Made by a program: the position numbers and the translations under genes
Shown: piece after piece, positions 1-9,417 of the stretch
Numbering within the stretch: position 1 is the stretch's first letter
Layout: every line of letters starts with the position of its first letter
DNA from: Planococcus sp. SK3692
GTDB taxonomy: Bacteria; Bacillota; Bacilli; Bacillales_A; Planococcaceae
DNA: 64,000 nt
Direction: 5' to 3'
Assembly: GCF_028890485.2 (NCBI RefSeq)
Contig: NZ_JARCHV010000002.1
Span: 434,001-498,000, forward strand
Notes under the pieces: model-generated
Told to the model about the DNA's origin: nothing
Databases searched by the model: none
The model's input: only the letters and a program-made list of their open reading frames with translations

Positions 1-573
1 GCAGACGAAGAACGGCGCAAATACGTCGACATACTGGACCGGAAATCAGAGCGGTTGAAAGTCCTTATCGAAGATTTGTTCGAAGTCTCAAAAATGGCAA
101 GCGGAAACGCAGAATTGACAAAACAGCGCTTGGATATGAAACAACTGGTCACACAAGCTTTGGCGGAGCATGAGGAAGCTGTGGTAGAAGCGGAACTCGA
201 TGTCCGTATCACAGCGCCGGATCAACCTGTGTATGCGGCGGTGGATGGCCAGAAGTGGTGGCGGCTTCTAGATAATTTGATCTTGAATGCCACCAAGTAT
301 TCATTGCCGGGGAGCCGTGTCTATATTGGGCTGACACAAGGAGCCGGTGAACTGGCCATGACGATGAAAAATGTCACGCGCTATGAGCTGGGCGATAACA
401 CCGAAGAATTGCTCGAGCGCTTTAAACGCGGAGATACTGCGCGCAAGACGCAAGGCTCAGGGCTCGGACTTGCTATCGCCCAGTCCATCGTGGATCTTCA
501 TGGCGGGCAGATGAAATTGGAGGTGGACGGAGATTTATTCAAAGTAACCGTCCTGTTGCCGAATCAGCAATAA
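1..573 (+). CDS. Sensor histidine kinase, C-terminal part (5' end outside window)
   Basis: The frame is open from base 1, so the gene begins upstream of the window; the visible 190 residues are the C-terminus. They hold the end of a HisKA dimerisation helix (residues ~1-35) and a HATPase_c domain: an N box around residue 92 (NLILNATKYS) and a G2 box around residue 151 (GSGLGLAIAQ). These bind ATP for autophosphorylation of the upstream histidine, which is not visible. The input domain and the partner response regulator lie outside the window, so the stimulus cannot be inferred. A terminator follows directly. Confidence 0.9.
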   Translation, partial: ADEERRKYVDILDRKSERLKVLIEDLFEVSKMASGNAELTKQRLDMKQLVTQALAEHEEAVVEAELDVRITAPDQPVYAAVDGQKWWRLLDNLILNATKYSLPGSRVYIGLTQGAGELAMTMKNVTRYELGDNTEELLERFKRGDTARKTQGSGLGLAIAQSIVDLHGGQMKLEVDGDLFKVTVLLPNQQ

Positions 574-585
574 ACGAATAAACAA

Positions 586-621
586 AAAAACCGCCGATGG
601 GAATCCCGCTGGCGGTTTTTT
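586..621 (+). terminator. Rho-independent terminator after the histidine kinase
   Basis: Stem CCGCC (591-595) pairs with GGCGG (611-615), with further imperfect pairing inside, followed by a T run. It separates the kinase gene from the channel gene. Confidence 0.85.
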
Positions 622-760
622 GACAAGCTCAGGCGAATCTACATTATCATTTAAAAAATATATTAGGATTGGGGACGGAATGGCGCCACATTGCGTTTAG
701 GAAAAAATATAAGGGGGGATACTAAAAATGAACCATTAAATTGTAAAGGAGATGACACAT

Positions 761-2011
761 TTGAATGATGTAACCAATTCATTCCAGAATGTCGGGAATA
801 CGATCATCAATTACATCCCGAACATTCTCGGTGCCCTGTTATTGCTTGTTGTCGCGTGGCTTGTCGCTACGATCGTCAAAGCGATTTTCTCGAAAGGGTT
901 GAAAAAACTCGGTGCTGACAACGCCATGGTGAAAGGCCATATGGCCAAGACAAAGGAAGATGCGGATGACAAACTGGACTCTATCGGAAAAATTCTTTAT
1001 TATTTGATTTTCATCCTGTTTATTCCAAGTGTATTGCAAGCGCTCGACATGCATAATGTCGCCCAGCCAATCTCGAACATGATGGACAAGTTCCTGGCAT
1101 TCCTGCCGAACCTGTTCATGGCGCTCCTGATCTTGGTCATTGGCTACTTTATCGCGAAGTTTGTCAAAAAATTAGTGGAAAGTTTATTGGCCACGATGAA
1201 CATCGACAAATGGTTCAATAAAATGACCAATAAATCGGGTACGAACGAGCGGGTGGCTCCAAGCGATCAAAACACGCTCGCTAAAGTGTTGGCGAATGTA
1301 GTCTTTGTCATCGTACTGATCCCGATCGTAACGGTAGCGCTTGAAACTTTGAACATCGAATCGATTTCACAACCGATCGTATCGATGCTCAACCAAGTGC
1401 TGGGCATGATCCCGAACATCTTTGTCGGCATCATTCTCATCCTTGCCGGTGTCTTCATTGCCAAATTTGTTGCAGACTTACTAATTGGACTATTGAACGG
1501 CACAGGGATCAACCGCTTCTCTTCGTATTTGAACCCTGACAAGAACAAAGAGCCATCGTTTGATATCGCCCAGATTATCGGTAAAGTTGTCCAGGCGATC
1601 ATCATCATCTTCTTCGTGGTCGAAGCCATGAATGTCTTGAAACTCGATGTCTTGAATTCCATCGGCAGTGCCATCATCGCGTACTTGCCGCTATTGATCA
1701 GCTCGTTGATCATCCTTGGGCTTGGGCTCATCGGAGGCAGCATGCTCGGGAATTATGTCACGCGCTCTTCGGGCAATAGATTGTTCGGCGGCATCGTAAA
1801 ATATGCGATCTTCATCATTGCGATTTTCATGACGCTCGACCAACTGAACTTCGCTTCGAACATTGTCAACTTGGCCTTCCTGTTCATCATTGCAGGCCTT
1901 GCAGTTGCTTTCGCCATCGCATTCGGAATTGGCGGCCGCGACTTTGCGAAAAACCAATTGGCTAAAATGGAAAAGAAATTGAAAGAAGAAGACAATAAAC
2001 CGAATATGTAA
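761..2011 (+). CDS. Mechanosensitive-channel-like membrane protein with conserved TM-helix repeats
   Basis: This is a multi-pass membrane protein of about 416 residues. It contains four related segments, each starting near Pro-Asn followed by a long hydrophobic helix and a short amphipathic stretch (for example PNILGALLLLVVAWLVATIV, then LPNLFMALLILVIGYF, IPNIFVGIILILAGVF and LPLLISSLIILGLG). This is the pattern of the conserved TM helix repeat proteins placed with MscS-type channels, so a role in osmotic or mechanical gating is likely but unproven. The start is taken as TTG 761, nine bases after AAAGGAG; the ATG at 752 directly abuts that ribosome binding site and is less likely. It is monocistronic, with a terminator at each end. 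Confidence 0.85.
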   Translation: MNDVTNSFQNVGNTIINYIPNILGALLLLVVAWLVATIVKAIFSKGLKKLGADNAMVKGHMAKTKEDADDKLDSIGKILYYLIFILFIPSVLQALDMHNVAQPISNMMDKFLAFLPNLFMALLILVIGYFIAKFVKKLVESLLATMNIDKWFNKMTNKSGTNERVAPSDQNTLAKVLANVVFVIVLIPIVTVALETLNIESISQPIVSMLNQVLGMIPNIFVGIILILAGVFIAKFVADLLIGLLNGTGINRFSSYLNPDKNKEPSFDIAQIIGKVVQAIIIIFFVVEAMNVLKLDVLNSIGSAIIAYLPLLISSLIILGLGLIGGSMLGNYVTRSSGNRLFGGIVKYAIFIIAIFMTLDQLNFASNIVNLAFLFIIAGLAVAFAIAFGIGGRDFAKNQLAKMEKKLKEEDNKPNM

Positions 2012-2021
2012 GTCATCTTCA

Positions 2022-2057
2022 GCTGCGCCTGGCATATGCCTAGGCGTAGTTTTTTTT
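2022..2057 (+). terminator. Terminator after the channel gene
   Basis: CTGCGCCTGG and CCTAGGCGTAG form an imperfect stem followed by nine T residues. The rest of the 2.06-2.33 kb gap is AT-rich and no gene is seen in it. Confidence 0.8.
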
Positions 2058-2331
2058 GTGAGTTCCTTTAGTAATAGATGAATACAAAATGAAAGTTTTA
2101 CACTTGAATGAATAATTAAACGTCGTTATGCATGAAATTTATTGGGGATATTCTTTTTTAGTTTGAATCAAATGTATATTTGTATAGCGAATGCCTGACT
2201 GTTGAACCGCTATTTTAACACCCTTTGTACAATCAATAGAGGGATAAATAGCTTAAGTGATAGACCTTATAAACAGAAAAGTAGTTCAAAAAGGTTATTT
2301 ATATAATTGTTTAAATTTTAAAAAAATTCAG

Positions 2332-2361
2332 TTGACTATCATTTATGCAAGCGGTTACAAT
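2332..2361 (+). promoter_or_regulatory. Promoter with an overlapping CcpA (Cre) site for the short-chain acid operon
   Basis: A -35 box TTGACT (2332-2337) and a -10 box TACAAT (2356-2361) are separated by 18 bp. Bases 2345-2360 (ATGCAAGCGGTTACAA) fit the Bacillus Cre consensus WTGNAANCGNWWNCAW at every defined position and cover the spacer and -10 box. Binding there would repress transcription when preferred sugars are present, as is known for acetate-utilisation genes in Bacillus. Confidence 0.8.
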
Positions 2362-2412
2362 CAAGGGAGTTATTACGAAACTAAATTTTAAAGGGGGATT
2401 GCGTGCATAAAA

Positions 2413-2430
2413 ACTGAGCGAACGCTCAGT
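2413..2430 (+). promoter_or_regulatory. Perfect 18-bp palindrome, probable TetR-type operator
   Basis: ACTGAGCGAACGCTCAGT has two perfect 8-bp arms around AA. It lies about 50 bp downstream of the predicted start of transcription and 47 bp before the DUF485 start codon. The form is typical of TetR-family operators, some of which respond to acyl-CoA in Bacillales; the regulator itself is not in the window. Confidence 0.6.
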
Positions 2431-2476
2431 CTGCGATGTATGAAGAGAGAAATTACACAATTTGGAGGGGAAACTC

Positions 2477-2746
2477 ATGAAAGCGTACAAAAAAGAAGTC
2501 CAATTTACGATTTGGATGACGGCAGCGTTTATTCTAGTGGGGAATGTCGGCTTGATCTTTTCTATTTTTCCGGTCGACGCTATGTTATTCGGCTTTCCGG
2601 TTATGTACATCGTTCCTATTTTAATGGGCTGGTTTGGCGTTTTCCTGCTGACGCTTGTGGCCGGGAAAATCGGCAACCGAATTGACGATGAGATTGAAAG
2701 AGAAAACGATGCGCTCGGCCATGCCGACGAAGCAAAGGAAGTGTAA
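2477..2746 (+). CDS. DUF485 small membrane protein (YjcH-like)
   Basis: An 89-residue protein with two hydrophobic helices (about residues 14-36 and 45-70) and charged ends matches the DUF485 family. In E. coli the homologue YjcH is encoded between acs and the acetate permease actP, and DUF485 proteins generally sit beside an SSS-type symporter, exactly as here. It is probably a partner of the symporter, although its molecular role is not established. The start is ATG 2477 preceded by GGAGGGG. Only three bases separate its stop codon from the next gene. Confidence 0.88.
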   Translation: MKAYKKEVQFTIWMTAAFILVGNVGLIFSIFPVDAMLFGFPVMYIVPILMGWFGVFLLTLVAGKIGNRIDDEIERENDALGHADEAKEV

Positions 2747-2749
2747 GCG

Positions 2750-4396
2750 ATGGAGCAGAACTGGCAGCTGGATAATCCAATTCTTGGACTCGTGGTCGTA
2801 GGTGCGACATTCGTCTTGTTCTATATCGTCGGTTTTATTTCGAACCGCCAAAGCAAATCGGCCAAGGAACTATATGTCGGCGGATCTAACGTTGGAGCAA
2901 TTACCAATGGTTTGGCGATGGCCGCTACATACATGAGTTTGGCAACATTTTTAGGCATTACCGCTCTTATTTTGCAATTGCAGGTTCCTTTTATCATGTT
3001 ATGGATTCAACTGATCTTGGCAATTCCGTTGATTACGATTATTTACGGAACGAGTTTGCGGCGCATGGGTGCGTTCTCGCCGACTCATTTCATCCGTGAC
3101 CGCTACGGCACAACGGCTTCCATCATCGCTGCATTGTTCATGATTCTGGTTTCGATTATGTATGCCCTTGGCCAGATGATTGGCATCGCGATTACGTTTG
3201 AGACATTGCTTGGCATCCCGTATATCACAGGATTGTTCATCTTCGGGATCTTGATTGTCGGATACATCACAATCGGTGGAATGGCCGGGGCGACGAATAA
3301 CGCCGCTATCCAGATGGTAATCATCGCCTTGATGTTCATCGTTCCGCTTGCGGCGATCATGAAAGCGATCGGCGCTTCAGGCTGGTATTTCCCGCCATTG
3401 CTTTATTCCGATATGGTGCCGGCCATGATGGATGCTTTGCCGACATTCTTCGATTACCAATTCTCGCCGAAATGGTATTTCTCCATCATCCCAGCACTGA
3501 CAATCGGGGCACTCGGTTTGCCTCACTTGGCGATGCGTGTCTATACGGCTTCGTCGCTAAAAAGTGCGCGTTCTGCGATGGTGTGGTTCGCGTTTATTCT
3601 CGGCTTGGTCTTCTCGGCGACCTATGCCATGGGCTTTGTCGGCGTCTTTGCAACGACTACGCAAGGCGTGACGATTTCCGATGCAGATGCCGACAAATTA
3701 ACGATCATTTTGAATATGGTTTACAACCCGGAATGGGTAACGGCGCTTGTTATTGCCGGGGCAATTTCTGCAGGCCTTTCGACATTGAGTGGAAACTTGC
3801 TGGCGATCGGCGCGTTGATCTCACAAGACATCATCTCGACATTGAAACCGAACATCTCACAGCGCTTGAACTTGCGCATCGGGTTTATCGCGATTTTTGC
3901 AGGAGGGATTGCGAGTATCTTGCTTGCGATTAACCCGCCCGCTTTCCTTGTAGTGAGTATTCTTTGGGCATTCGGTTTGGCAGGTGTCACCAATGCGCCG
4001 CTGATCATTGTCGGCGTCTGGTGGAAAGAAGCGAATAAATTCGGCGCGATCGCAGCGTCTGTTGTCGGTGGGGCGCTCTATATTATCGTATCGCCATTCG
4101 TGTTCCCGAGCATCGTATTGACAGGACATGGGGTAACAGACGGCATGGGGCTGTCCGGTGCGATGCTTGCTGTACCTGTGAGCTTTATTTTGCTGATCGT
4201 CGTTTCTTATATCACCAATCGTATTCCGGCTCTTTCCGGAAAATTGACGAAGCAAGCCGATATCGAATTGATCGAGCGCATCCATGGCTGGAAAGATATC
4301 AAAGCTTACCGTTATAACAGCACGCTCGGCGCCGGCATCACGGTCGTCGTTTCTGCAGCTGTCGCAATTTGGGCATTAATGCCTTGGGGAATGTAA
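2750..4396 (+). CDS. Sodium:solute symporter, acetate/short-chain acid type (ActP-like)
   Basis: A 548-residue integral membrane protein with about 13 hydrophobic segments belongs to the SSS family with a LeuT-like fold. The early conserved stretch AMAATYMSLATFLG is typical of the ActP branch. It presumably couples inward sodium movement to uptake of acetate or another short-chain carboxylate. The assignment leans on the upstream DUF485 gene and the downstream acyl-CoA synthetase, which would trap the acid as its CoA ester. It has the usual family length, and its stop codon is followed directly by the next reading frame. Confidence 0.88.
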   Translation: MEQNWQLDNPILGLVVVGATFVLFYIVGFISNRQSKSAKELYVGGSNVGAITNGLAMAATYMSLATFLGITALILQLQVPFIMLWIQLILAIPLITIIYGTSLRRMGAFSPTHFIRDRYGTTASIIAALFMILVSIMYALGQMIGIAITFETLLGIPYITGLFIFGILIVGYITIGGMAGATNNAAIQMVIIALMFIVPLAAIMKAIGASGWYFPPLLYSDMVPAMMDALPTFFDYQFSPKWYFSIIPALTIGALGLPHLAMRVYTASSLKSARSAMVWFAFILGLVFSATYAMGFVGVFATTTQGVTISDADADKLTIILNMVYNPEWVTALVIAGAISAGLSTLSGNLLAIGALISQDIISTLKPNISQRLNLRIGFIAIFAGGIASILLAINPPAFLVVSILWAFGLAGVTNAPLIIVGVWWKEANKFGAIAASVVGGALYIIVSPFVFPSIVLTGHGVTDGMGLSGAMLAVPVSFILLIVVSYITNRIPALSGKLTKQADIELIERIHGWKDIKAYRYNSTLGAGITVVVSAAVAIWALMPWGM

Positions 4397-4417
4397 ATGG
4401 CAAAGGGGGTGGCAAAG

Positions 4418-4963
4418 TTGGTTGGAAAAATGATAAGCCTGAATGATCCATCTTACCGGTCATTCCTGGAACTACCAAAAACCGAAACGGTAAGCCGGAT
4501 ATTGCTGCTTATCGTGGGTCTGGGCTACGGCGCGATTTCAATCGCGTCGCAAGCCTCATACATAAGCAGTTTTGATTCTGCCTTATTGCAGAATATTCTT
4601 GTGCCGTCAATCTTCATCATTTTTGGGATCTTGACGGCGTTCATCACCAAAGTCGGCATGGCAGCACTGTTATGGGCGGGCTCCAAAGCATTCGGTGGGA
4701 CAGCGAAATATCGCGCCATCAGCTTGGTGACACCGGTTGCGTTACTGCCAGGATTGCTTGGCGCTCCTCAGTTAGCCGGTCTTGGCGATGGCGCTTTTTG
4801 GGTGAATCTTTTGATGATCATCGGTGTAATGTGGATGTATCTGGTCAGTGTGAAGATCATTCAGGCTGTACAAGGATTCAACGCCCCGAAAGCGTATTTG
4901 TCTGCCGGAATGGCATTTCTGTTTCTGGCAAGTGTCTATTATTTGGTCATTCCTGCAAGTTGA
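4418..4963 (+). CDS. Yip1-like integral membrane protein of unknown function
   Basis: About 181 residues with roughly five hydrophobic segments after a short soluble N-terminus containing DPSYRSFLELP. The arrangement resembles Yip1-domain proteins, but I recognise the family only loosely. TTG 4418 is preferred because AAAGGGGGT lies eight to nine bases before it; the in-frame ATG at 4397 directly follows the symporter stop codon. It lies inside the uptake operon between symporter and synthetase, so it may assist or stabilise the transporter; that is inference. Confidence 0.6.
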   Translation: MVGKMISLNDPSYRSFLELPKTETVSRILLLIVGLGYGAISIASQASYISSFDSALLQNILVPSIFIIFGILTAFITKVGMAALLWAGSKAFGGTAKYRAISLVTPVALLPGLLGAPQLAGLGDGAFWVNLLMIIGVMWMYLVSVKIIQAVQGFNAPKAYLSAGMAFLFLASVYYLVIPAS

Positions 4964-4984
4964 ATAAGAAGAGGAGGAAATTAG

Positions 4985-6556
4985 ATGAACGTCGAACAAT
5001 TGATTGCACCTGAACAATACAATATTACGTCTGAATTGGAAGCATATAAACAAGATGCCGAGCGGGTTGCGGTGCGCTGGTTTAATGCAGACAAACGCCG
5101 CATCGAACTTTCTTATCAAGAGCTTTTTTCTAAAATGAACCAGTATGCGCAAGCGTTTATGAAACTAGGGCTCGAAAAAGGAGATCGCGTCTTGATCATC
5201 TTGCCGCGGATTCCGGAAGCGTATATTACGTACTTGGCCTGCTTGCGTGCGGGGCTTGTCGCGATTCCGTGTTCTGAAATGCTGCGCAAAAAAGATTTGA
5301 GCTACCGTATGGAACATTCCGGTGCAAAAGCGATTATCGCACATTATAAAACGACAGCCGAAACGAATTCCATTGAAGAGAAATACGCGGCACTGGATAA
5401 TAAATTGATTGTCGGCGGCACCGAACCTGGCTGGCAGTCGCTGGAACAACTGGCTGCTGGAGAATCAGAAGAATTTGAAGCGGTCGATACGAACCGTGAA
5501 GACATGGCGTTTCTTTCGTATACCTCTGGAACGACCGGCAATCCAAAAGGCGTCGTTCATGTCCATGGATGGGGCTACGCTCACGTCCGGACGGCTGCGA
5601 CTGAGTGGCTCGGCGTGCAAAGCGGAGACATCGTTTGGGCAACGGCAGCTCCAGGCTGGCAGAAGTGGATTTGGAGCCCATTCCTTTCAACAATCACGCT
5701 CGGGGCGACAGCACTTGTCTATAACGGTGCTTTCGATGCGCTGAAATATTTGGATATCCTGAAAGAAGAGAAAGTCAATGTGCTGTGCTGCACGCCGACT
5801 GAATATCGCATCATGGCAAAAGTCGAAAACTTGAACGACTATAAATTGCCTCATCTGCGCAGTGCAGTTTCTGCTGGAGAGCCGCTCAACCGCCAAGTGA
5901 TTGATGCTTTCCAGGAAGCTTTCCAATTGAACGTGCGCGATGGCTACGGACAGACGGAAAATACCTTGCTTGTATGTATTTTGCAGAATATGGACATGAA
6001 ACCCGGTTCGATGGGCAAGCCGACCCCAGGAAATCCGGTTGAGATTATCAATGAACACGGACAGCCCGCGGCGCCTGGAGAAGTTGGCGACATCGCCGTA
6101 CACAAAAGTTGTCCAGCGCTGTTCCGGGAATATTACCGTGACCCCGAACGGACAAAATCTTCTTTCCGCGGCGATTGGTATTTGACCGGCGACCAGGCTT
6201 CACGCGATGAAGACGGCTATTTCTGGTTTGAAGGCCGCAGCGACGACATCATCATTTCTTCTGGCTATACAATCGGGCCGTTTGAAGTGGAAGATGCGCT
6301 CATGAAGCATCCATCCGTACAGGAATGCGCAGTCGTAGCAGCGCCGGATGAAATCCGCGGCAATATTGTCAAAGCGTTTGTCGTATTGAGAGATGGGGGC
6401 AAACCGGACGAAGCAATGGTCAAGGAATTGCAGGATCATGTCAAAGGCATTACTGCACCTTATAAATACCCGCGTGTTATTGAATTTTTGACGGAGCTCC
6501 CGAAAACGACCTCCGGAAAAATCCGTCGAGTGGAATTGCGTAAGATGAACGCTTAA
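4985..6556 (+). CDS. Acyl-CoA synthetase, AMP-forming (MbcS/medium-chain type)
   Basis: This 523-residue adenylate-forming enzyme would activate a carboxylic acid with ATP to an acyl-AMP and then to acyl-CoA. It carries the phosphate-binding loop TSGTTGNPKG (residues 180-189), the YGQTE motif (321-325), a TGD-type nucleotide motif followed by the hinge region, and the C-terminal catalytic lysine in SGKIRR (Lys512). It is shorter than acetyl-CoA synthetase AcsA (about 570 residues) and closest in layout to B. subtilis YtcI/MbcS, so branched or medium short-chain acids may be preferred. It is the last gene of the operon; the ribosome site AGGAGG is strong. Confidence 0.88.
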   Translation: MNVEQLIAPEQYNITSELEAYKQDAERVAVRWFNADKRRIELSYQELFSKMNQYAQAFMKLGLEKGDRVLIILPRIPEAYITYLACLRAGLVAIPCSEMLRKKDLSYRMEHSGAKAIIAHYKTTAETNSIEEKYAALDNKLIVGGTEPGWQSLEQLAAGESEEFEAVDTNREDMAFLSYTSGTTGNPKGVVHVHGWGYAHVRTAATEWLGVQSGDIVWATAAPGWQKWIWSPFLSTITLGATALVYNGAFDALKYLDILKEEKVNVLCCTPTEYRIMAKVENLNDYKLPHLRSAVSAGEPLNRQVIDAFQEAFQLNVRDGYGQTENTLLVCILQNMDMKPGSMGKPTPGNPVEIINEHGQPAAPGEVGDIAVHKSCPALFREYYRDPERTKSSFRGDWYLTGDQASRDEDGYFWFEGRSDDIIISSGYTIGPFEVEDALMKHPSVQECAVVAAPDEIRGNIVKAFVVLRDGGKPDEAMVKELQDHVKGITAPYKYPRVIEFLTELPKTTSGKIRRVELRKMNA

Positions 6557-6562
6557 CAAGCA

Positions 6563-6593
6563 AGCCGCGCTGAAACAAGCGCGGCTTTTTTTT
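6563..6593 (+). terminator. Terminator of the short-chain acid operon
   Basis: AGCCGCGCT and AGCGCGGCT form a perfect stem around a short loop, followed by nine T residues. Confidence 0.92.
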
Positions 6594-6683
6594 GCTGTTT
6601 AAAATCATGCACTTTAGTTAATATATATAGGTAGACGGACGTGAAAGAAGAATGGGAGTCCGGGCGTTAAGAGGGGGCTTCCT

Positions 6684-7295
6684 GTGGAACAGTGGATTAT
6701 TTCAATTATGGACAATTATGGTTATTTCGGGATATTCCTGCTGATGTTGCTGGAGAACGTGTTTCCGCCAGTGCCATCAGAAGTAGTGCTGACAGCTGGC
6801 GGATTTATGACATCGACTACCAGCCTCACCGTGTGGGGAGTCATCCTATCAGCTACGGCAGGGTCTATTGCCGGAGCTGTCATGCTCTATGGACTCGGGC
6901 TTCTGTTGGACGTGGAGCGGGTGGAACAGATCATCGACAAACATGGCAATTGGCTGCGCTTGAAAAAAGCAGATCTCTACAAAGCGGATCGCTGGTTTGA
7001 CCGTTTCGGCGTGTTTGCCGTATTTATCGGGCGGCTGATTCCGCTTGTCCGCAGCCTTATATCCATTCCAGCGGGCATGTCCAATATGAAATTCGTTTTA
7101 TTTTTGGCTTTTACGACAGCCGGTACTTTGATCTGGAATACGGTGCTCGTCTATATCGGGCAGGCGGTCGGAGAGAACCGGGAGGAAATCCTGGAGCAAT
7201 TGGGCATTTATTCGAATGTTGTCTATGTCTTGCTGTTTGCCGGTGCCATCATCGGATTATGGCTGTTTAAGAAAAGGCGCAGTGCAGGGCGGTAA
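6684..7295 (+). CDS. DedA family membrane protein
   Basis: A 203-residue protein starting at GTG, with GAGGGGG eight bases upstream. It carries the DedA signature ENVFPPVPSEVVLTAGG near the N-terminus and the conserved F.GRLIPLVRSLISIPAG block near residues 115-135, followed by C-terminal hydrophobic helices. DedA proteins act in membrane phospholipid (undecaprenyl phosphate or phosphatidylethanolamine) translocation and proton-motive-force homeostasis. It has the family's usual length and no obvious functional partner among its neighbours. Confidence 0.9.
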   Translation: MEQWIISIMDNYGYFGIFLLMLLENVFPPVPSEVVLTAGGFMTSTTSLTVWGVILSATAGSIAGAVMLYGLGLLLDVERVEQIIDKHGNWLRLKKADLYKADRWFDRFGVFAVFIGRLIPLVRSLISIPAGMSNMKFVLFLAFTTAGTLIWNTVLVYIGQAVGENREEILEQLGIYSNVVYVLLFAGAIIGLWLFKKRRSAGR

Positions 7296-7343
7296 GTCTT
7301 TTATGGATAGGAACGTTATTCAAGAGAAGGGTGGAGGAGTTTC

Positions 7344-8294
7344 ATGAAACCGATTTTATTCATTACCCAGCAATTGCCGAAAGAGGCAGTAGCGGATTTG
7401 CACGATGTCTACGAAGTGCGCATGTGGCCGGAAGAAGAACGCAATGCGCCGCGTGAAAAATTGCTAGAAGAAGCGAAGGAGGCGAAGGCACTGTGGACAA
7501 TGCTCGGCGATGAAATCGATCGTGAGCTGTTCGAGTCGGCGCCGAACTTGAAAATCGTCGTGAATTTGGCAGTTGGTTATAATAATATCGATCTCGATGC
7601 AGCGAGAGAGCATAAAGTGATCGTCACGAATACACCCGATGTTTTGACTGAAACAACGGCTGACTTAACATTTGCACTCATGCTGGCCACCGCACGCCGC
7701 TTGATCGAAGCGGAAAAAACGGTGCGAAACGGTGAATGGCAAGCATGGACGCCGATGGGATTGACGGGTCAAAATGTGAACGGCGCCACTCTTGGCATTG
7801 TCGGCATGGGGCGCATAGGGGAAGCGGTATGCATGCGCGCACAAGGCTTCAATATGGAAGTCATCTATCATAACCGGACACGCAGAAGCTTGGAAGAAGC
7901 GCAGTATGCCGAACTGGATGATTTATTGAAGCGCTCCGACTTTGTTGTGATCCTGGCTCCGCTGACCGAACAAACGAAAGGCATGATTGGCGAGCGTGAG
8001 TTGTCCTTAATGAAAGATACTGCGATTCTCATCAATTGTGGCAGAGGCGGAATTGTCGATGAACAAGCACTGTATGAAGCGCTGAAGAGTAAATCGATTT
8101 GGGGAGCTGGCCTCGATGTGTTTGAACAAGAGCCGCTGCCACTGGACCACCCGCTTCAAACGCTCAACAATTTGACGGTCACGCCGCATATCGGAAGCGC
8201 AACGGTGCAGACGCGCTATGCGATGATGCAACTGAACAAAGAAGCGCTGCAAGCGTGCGCAAACAGCAAACCCGTCAAGAACCGAGTTTGCTGA
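7344..8294 (+). CDS. D-2-hydroxyacid dehydrogenase (glycerate/glyoxylate reductase type)
   Basis: This 316-residue NAD(P)-dependent dehydrogenase would interconvert 2-oxo acids such as hydroxypyruvate or glyoxylate with D-2-hydroxy acids. It has the Rossmann motif GIVGMGRIG (from Gly151), the NCGRGGIVDE block holding the catalytic arginine region, and the catalytic histidine in TPHIGSAT (His282). Length and order fit the GyaR/GhrB group. It is preceded by a good GGAGG site 48 bp after dedA and may be cotranscribed with it. The exact substrate cannot be read from sequence. Confidence 0.9.
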   Translation: MKPILFITQQLPKEAVADLHDVYEVRMWPEEERNAPREKLLEEAKEAKALWTMLGDEIDRELFESAPNLKIVVNLAVGYNNIDLDAAREHKVIVTNTPDVLTETTADLTFALMLATARRLIEAEKTVRNGEWQAWTPMGLTGQNVNGATLGIVGMGRIGEAVCMRAQGFNMEVIYHNRTRRSLEEAQYAELDDLLKRSDFVVILAPLTEQTKGMIGERELSLMKDTAILINCGRGGIVDEQALYEALKSKSIWGAGLDVFEQEPLPLDHPLQTLNNLTVTPHIGSATVQTRYAMMQLNKEALQACANSKPVKNRVC

Positions 8295-8299
8295 GACAT

Positions 8300-8327
8300 C
8301 AGTCCCGTAAAGCGGGGCTGTTTTTTT
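8300..8327 (+). terminator. Terminator after the hydroxyacid dehydrogenase
   Basis: AGTCCCG and CGGGGCT pair around TAAAG, followed by a run of seven T residues after a G. Confidence 0.85.
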
Positions 8328-8447
8328 ATATGTCATTAGCGAAGAGCGTTAAGGGAAGTTGAATTTTTTCGCACGGTGGGGTAAAATAGGCTAGGTTTTT
8401 CCTGTGTCAAAGGGACGGGCCAAATCGAAAATCAGGAGGTATGATTC

Positions 8448-9407
8448 ATGCAAAATCATACACATAATGTCTTATTGTACTATCTATACACACCGATCGA
8501 AAATCCGGAAGAGTTCGCAGCTGAGCATTTGGCAGCTTGTAAGGAACTTGAGTTGAAAGGCCGCATCCTCGTATCTGACGAAGGAATCAACGGTACCTGC
8601 TCCGGAACGATCGAGCAAACGGAACAATACATGGAGATGTTAAAGAGCGATCCGCGTTTTGCTGACATCGTCTTTAAAATTGACGAAGCGGATGGCCATG
8701 CTTTCAAAAAAATGCACGTCCGTGCAAAAAAAGAAATCGTCCACCTTGGACTTGAAGAAGATATCAACCCAAATGAATTGACCGGCAATTATTTGGAGCC
8801 GGCAGAATTTTATAGATTGATGCAAGACCAAGATACAGTCGTTATCGATGCACGCAATGACTACGAATACGACTTGGGCCATTTCCGTGGTGCGGTGCGT
8901 CCAGACGTCGAGACCTTCCGTGATTTGCCGGAATGGATTCAGGAAAACAAAGAGCAATTCGAAGGCAAGAAAATCCTGACGTATTGCACAGGCGGAATCC
9001 GCTGTGAAAAATTCTCAGGATGGCTTAAGCGCGAAGGCTTTGAAGACGTCAACCAATTGCACGGAGGCATCGTCACCTATGGCAAAGACCCGGAAGTGCA
9101 AGGGAAACTATGGGATGGCCAATTGTACGTCTTTGACGAGCGGATTGCGGTGCCTGTCAACCAGGTCGAGCATACCATTGTCGGAAAAGACCACTTTACC
9201 GGCGAACCGTGTGAGCGTTACGTCAACTGTGCAAACCCGGAATGCAACGCGAAAATCTTGTCTTCTGAAGAAAACGAGCACAAATATATGCGCTCTTGTT
9301 CGGATGAATGCCGCGAGCATCCGCGCAACCGTTATGCTTTTGAGCATGGGTTGACCGGCGAAGAAGTAAAACAGCGCCTGGATGCATTAAAAGAAACTGC
9401 ACAATAA
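8448..9407 (+). CDS. trhO: Oxygen-dependent tRNA uridine(34) hydroxylase (rhodanese family)
   Basis: The 319-residue protein has an N-terminal acylphosphatase-like domain (about 1-95), a rhodanese domain with catalytic Cys180 in CTGGIRCE, and a C-terminal cysteine-rich zinc-binding region (CANPECN and CSDECR). This is the TrhO/YceA architecture; the family makes 5-hydroxyuridine at position 34 of tRNA using molecular oxygen. It is monocistronic between two terminators and has an AGGAGG ribosome site eight bases upstream. Confidence 0.93.
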   Translation: MQNHTHNVLLYYLYTPIENPEEFAAEHLAACKELELKGRILVSDEGINGTCSGTIEQTEQYMEMLKSDPRFADIVFKIDEADGHAFKKMHVRAKKEIVHLGLEEDINPNELTGNYLEPAEFYRLMQDQDTVVIDARNDYEYDLGHFRGAVRPDVETFRDLPEWIQENKEQFEGKKILTYCTGGIRCEKFSGWLKREGFEDVNQLHGGIVTYGKDPEVQGKLWDGQLYVFDERIAVPVNQVEHTIVGKDHFTGEPCERYVNCANPECNAKILSSEENEHKYMRSCSDECREHPRNRYAFEHGLTGEEVKQRLDALKETAQ

Positions 9408-9417
9408 GCAATCGAAA

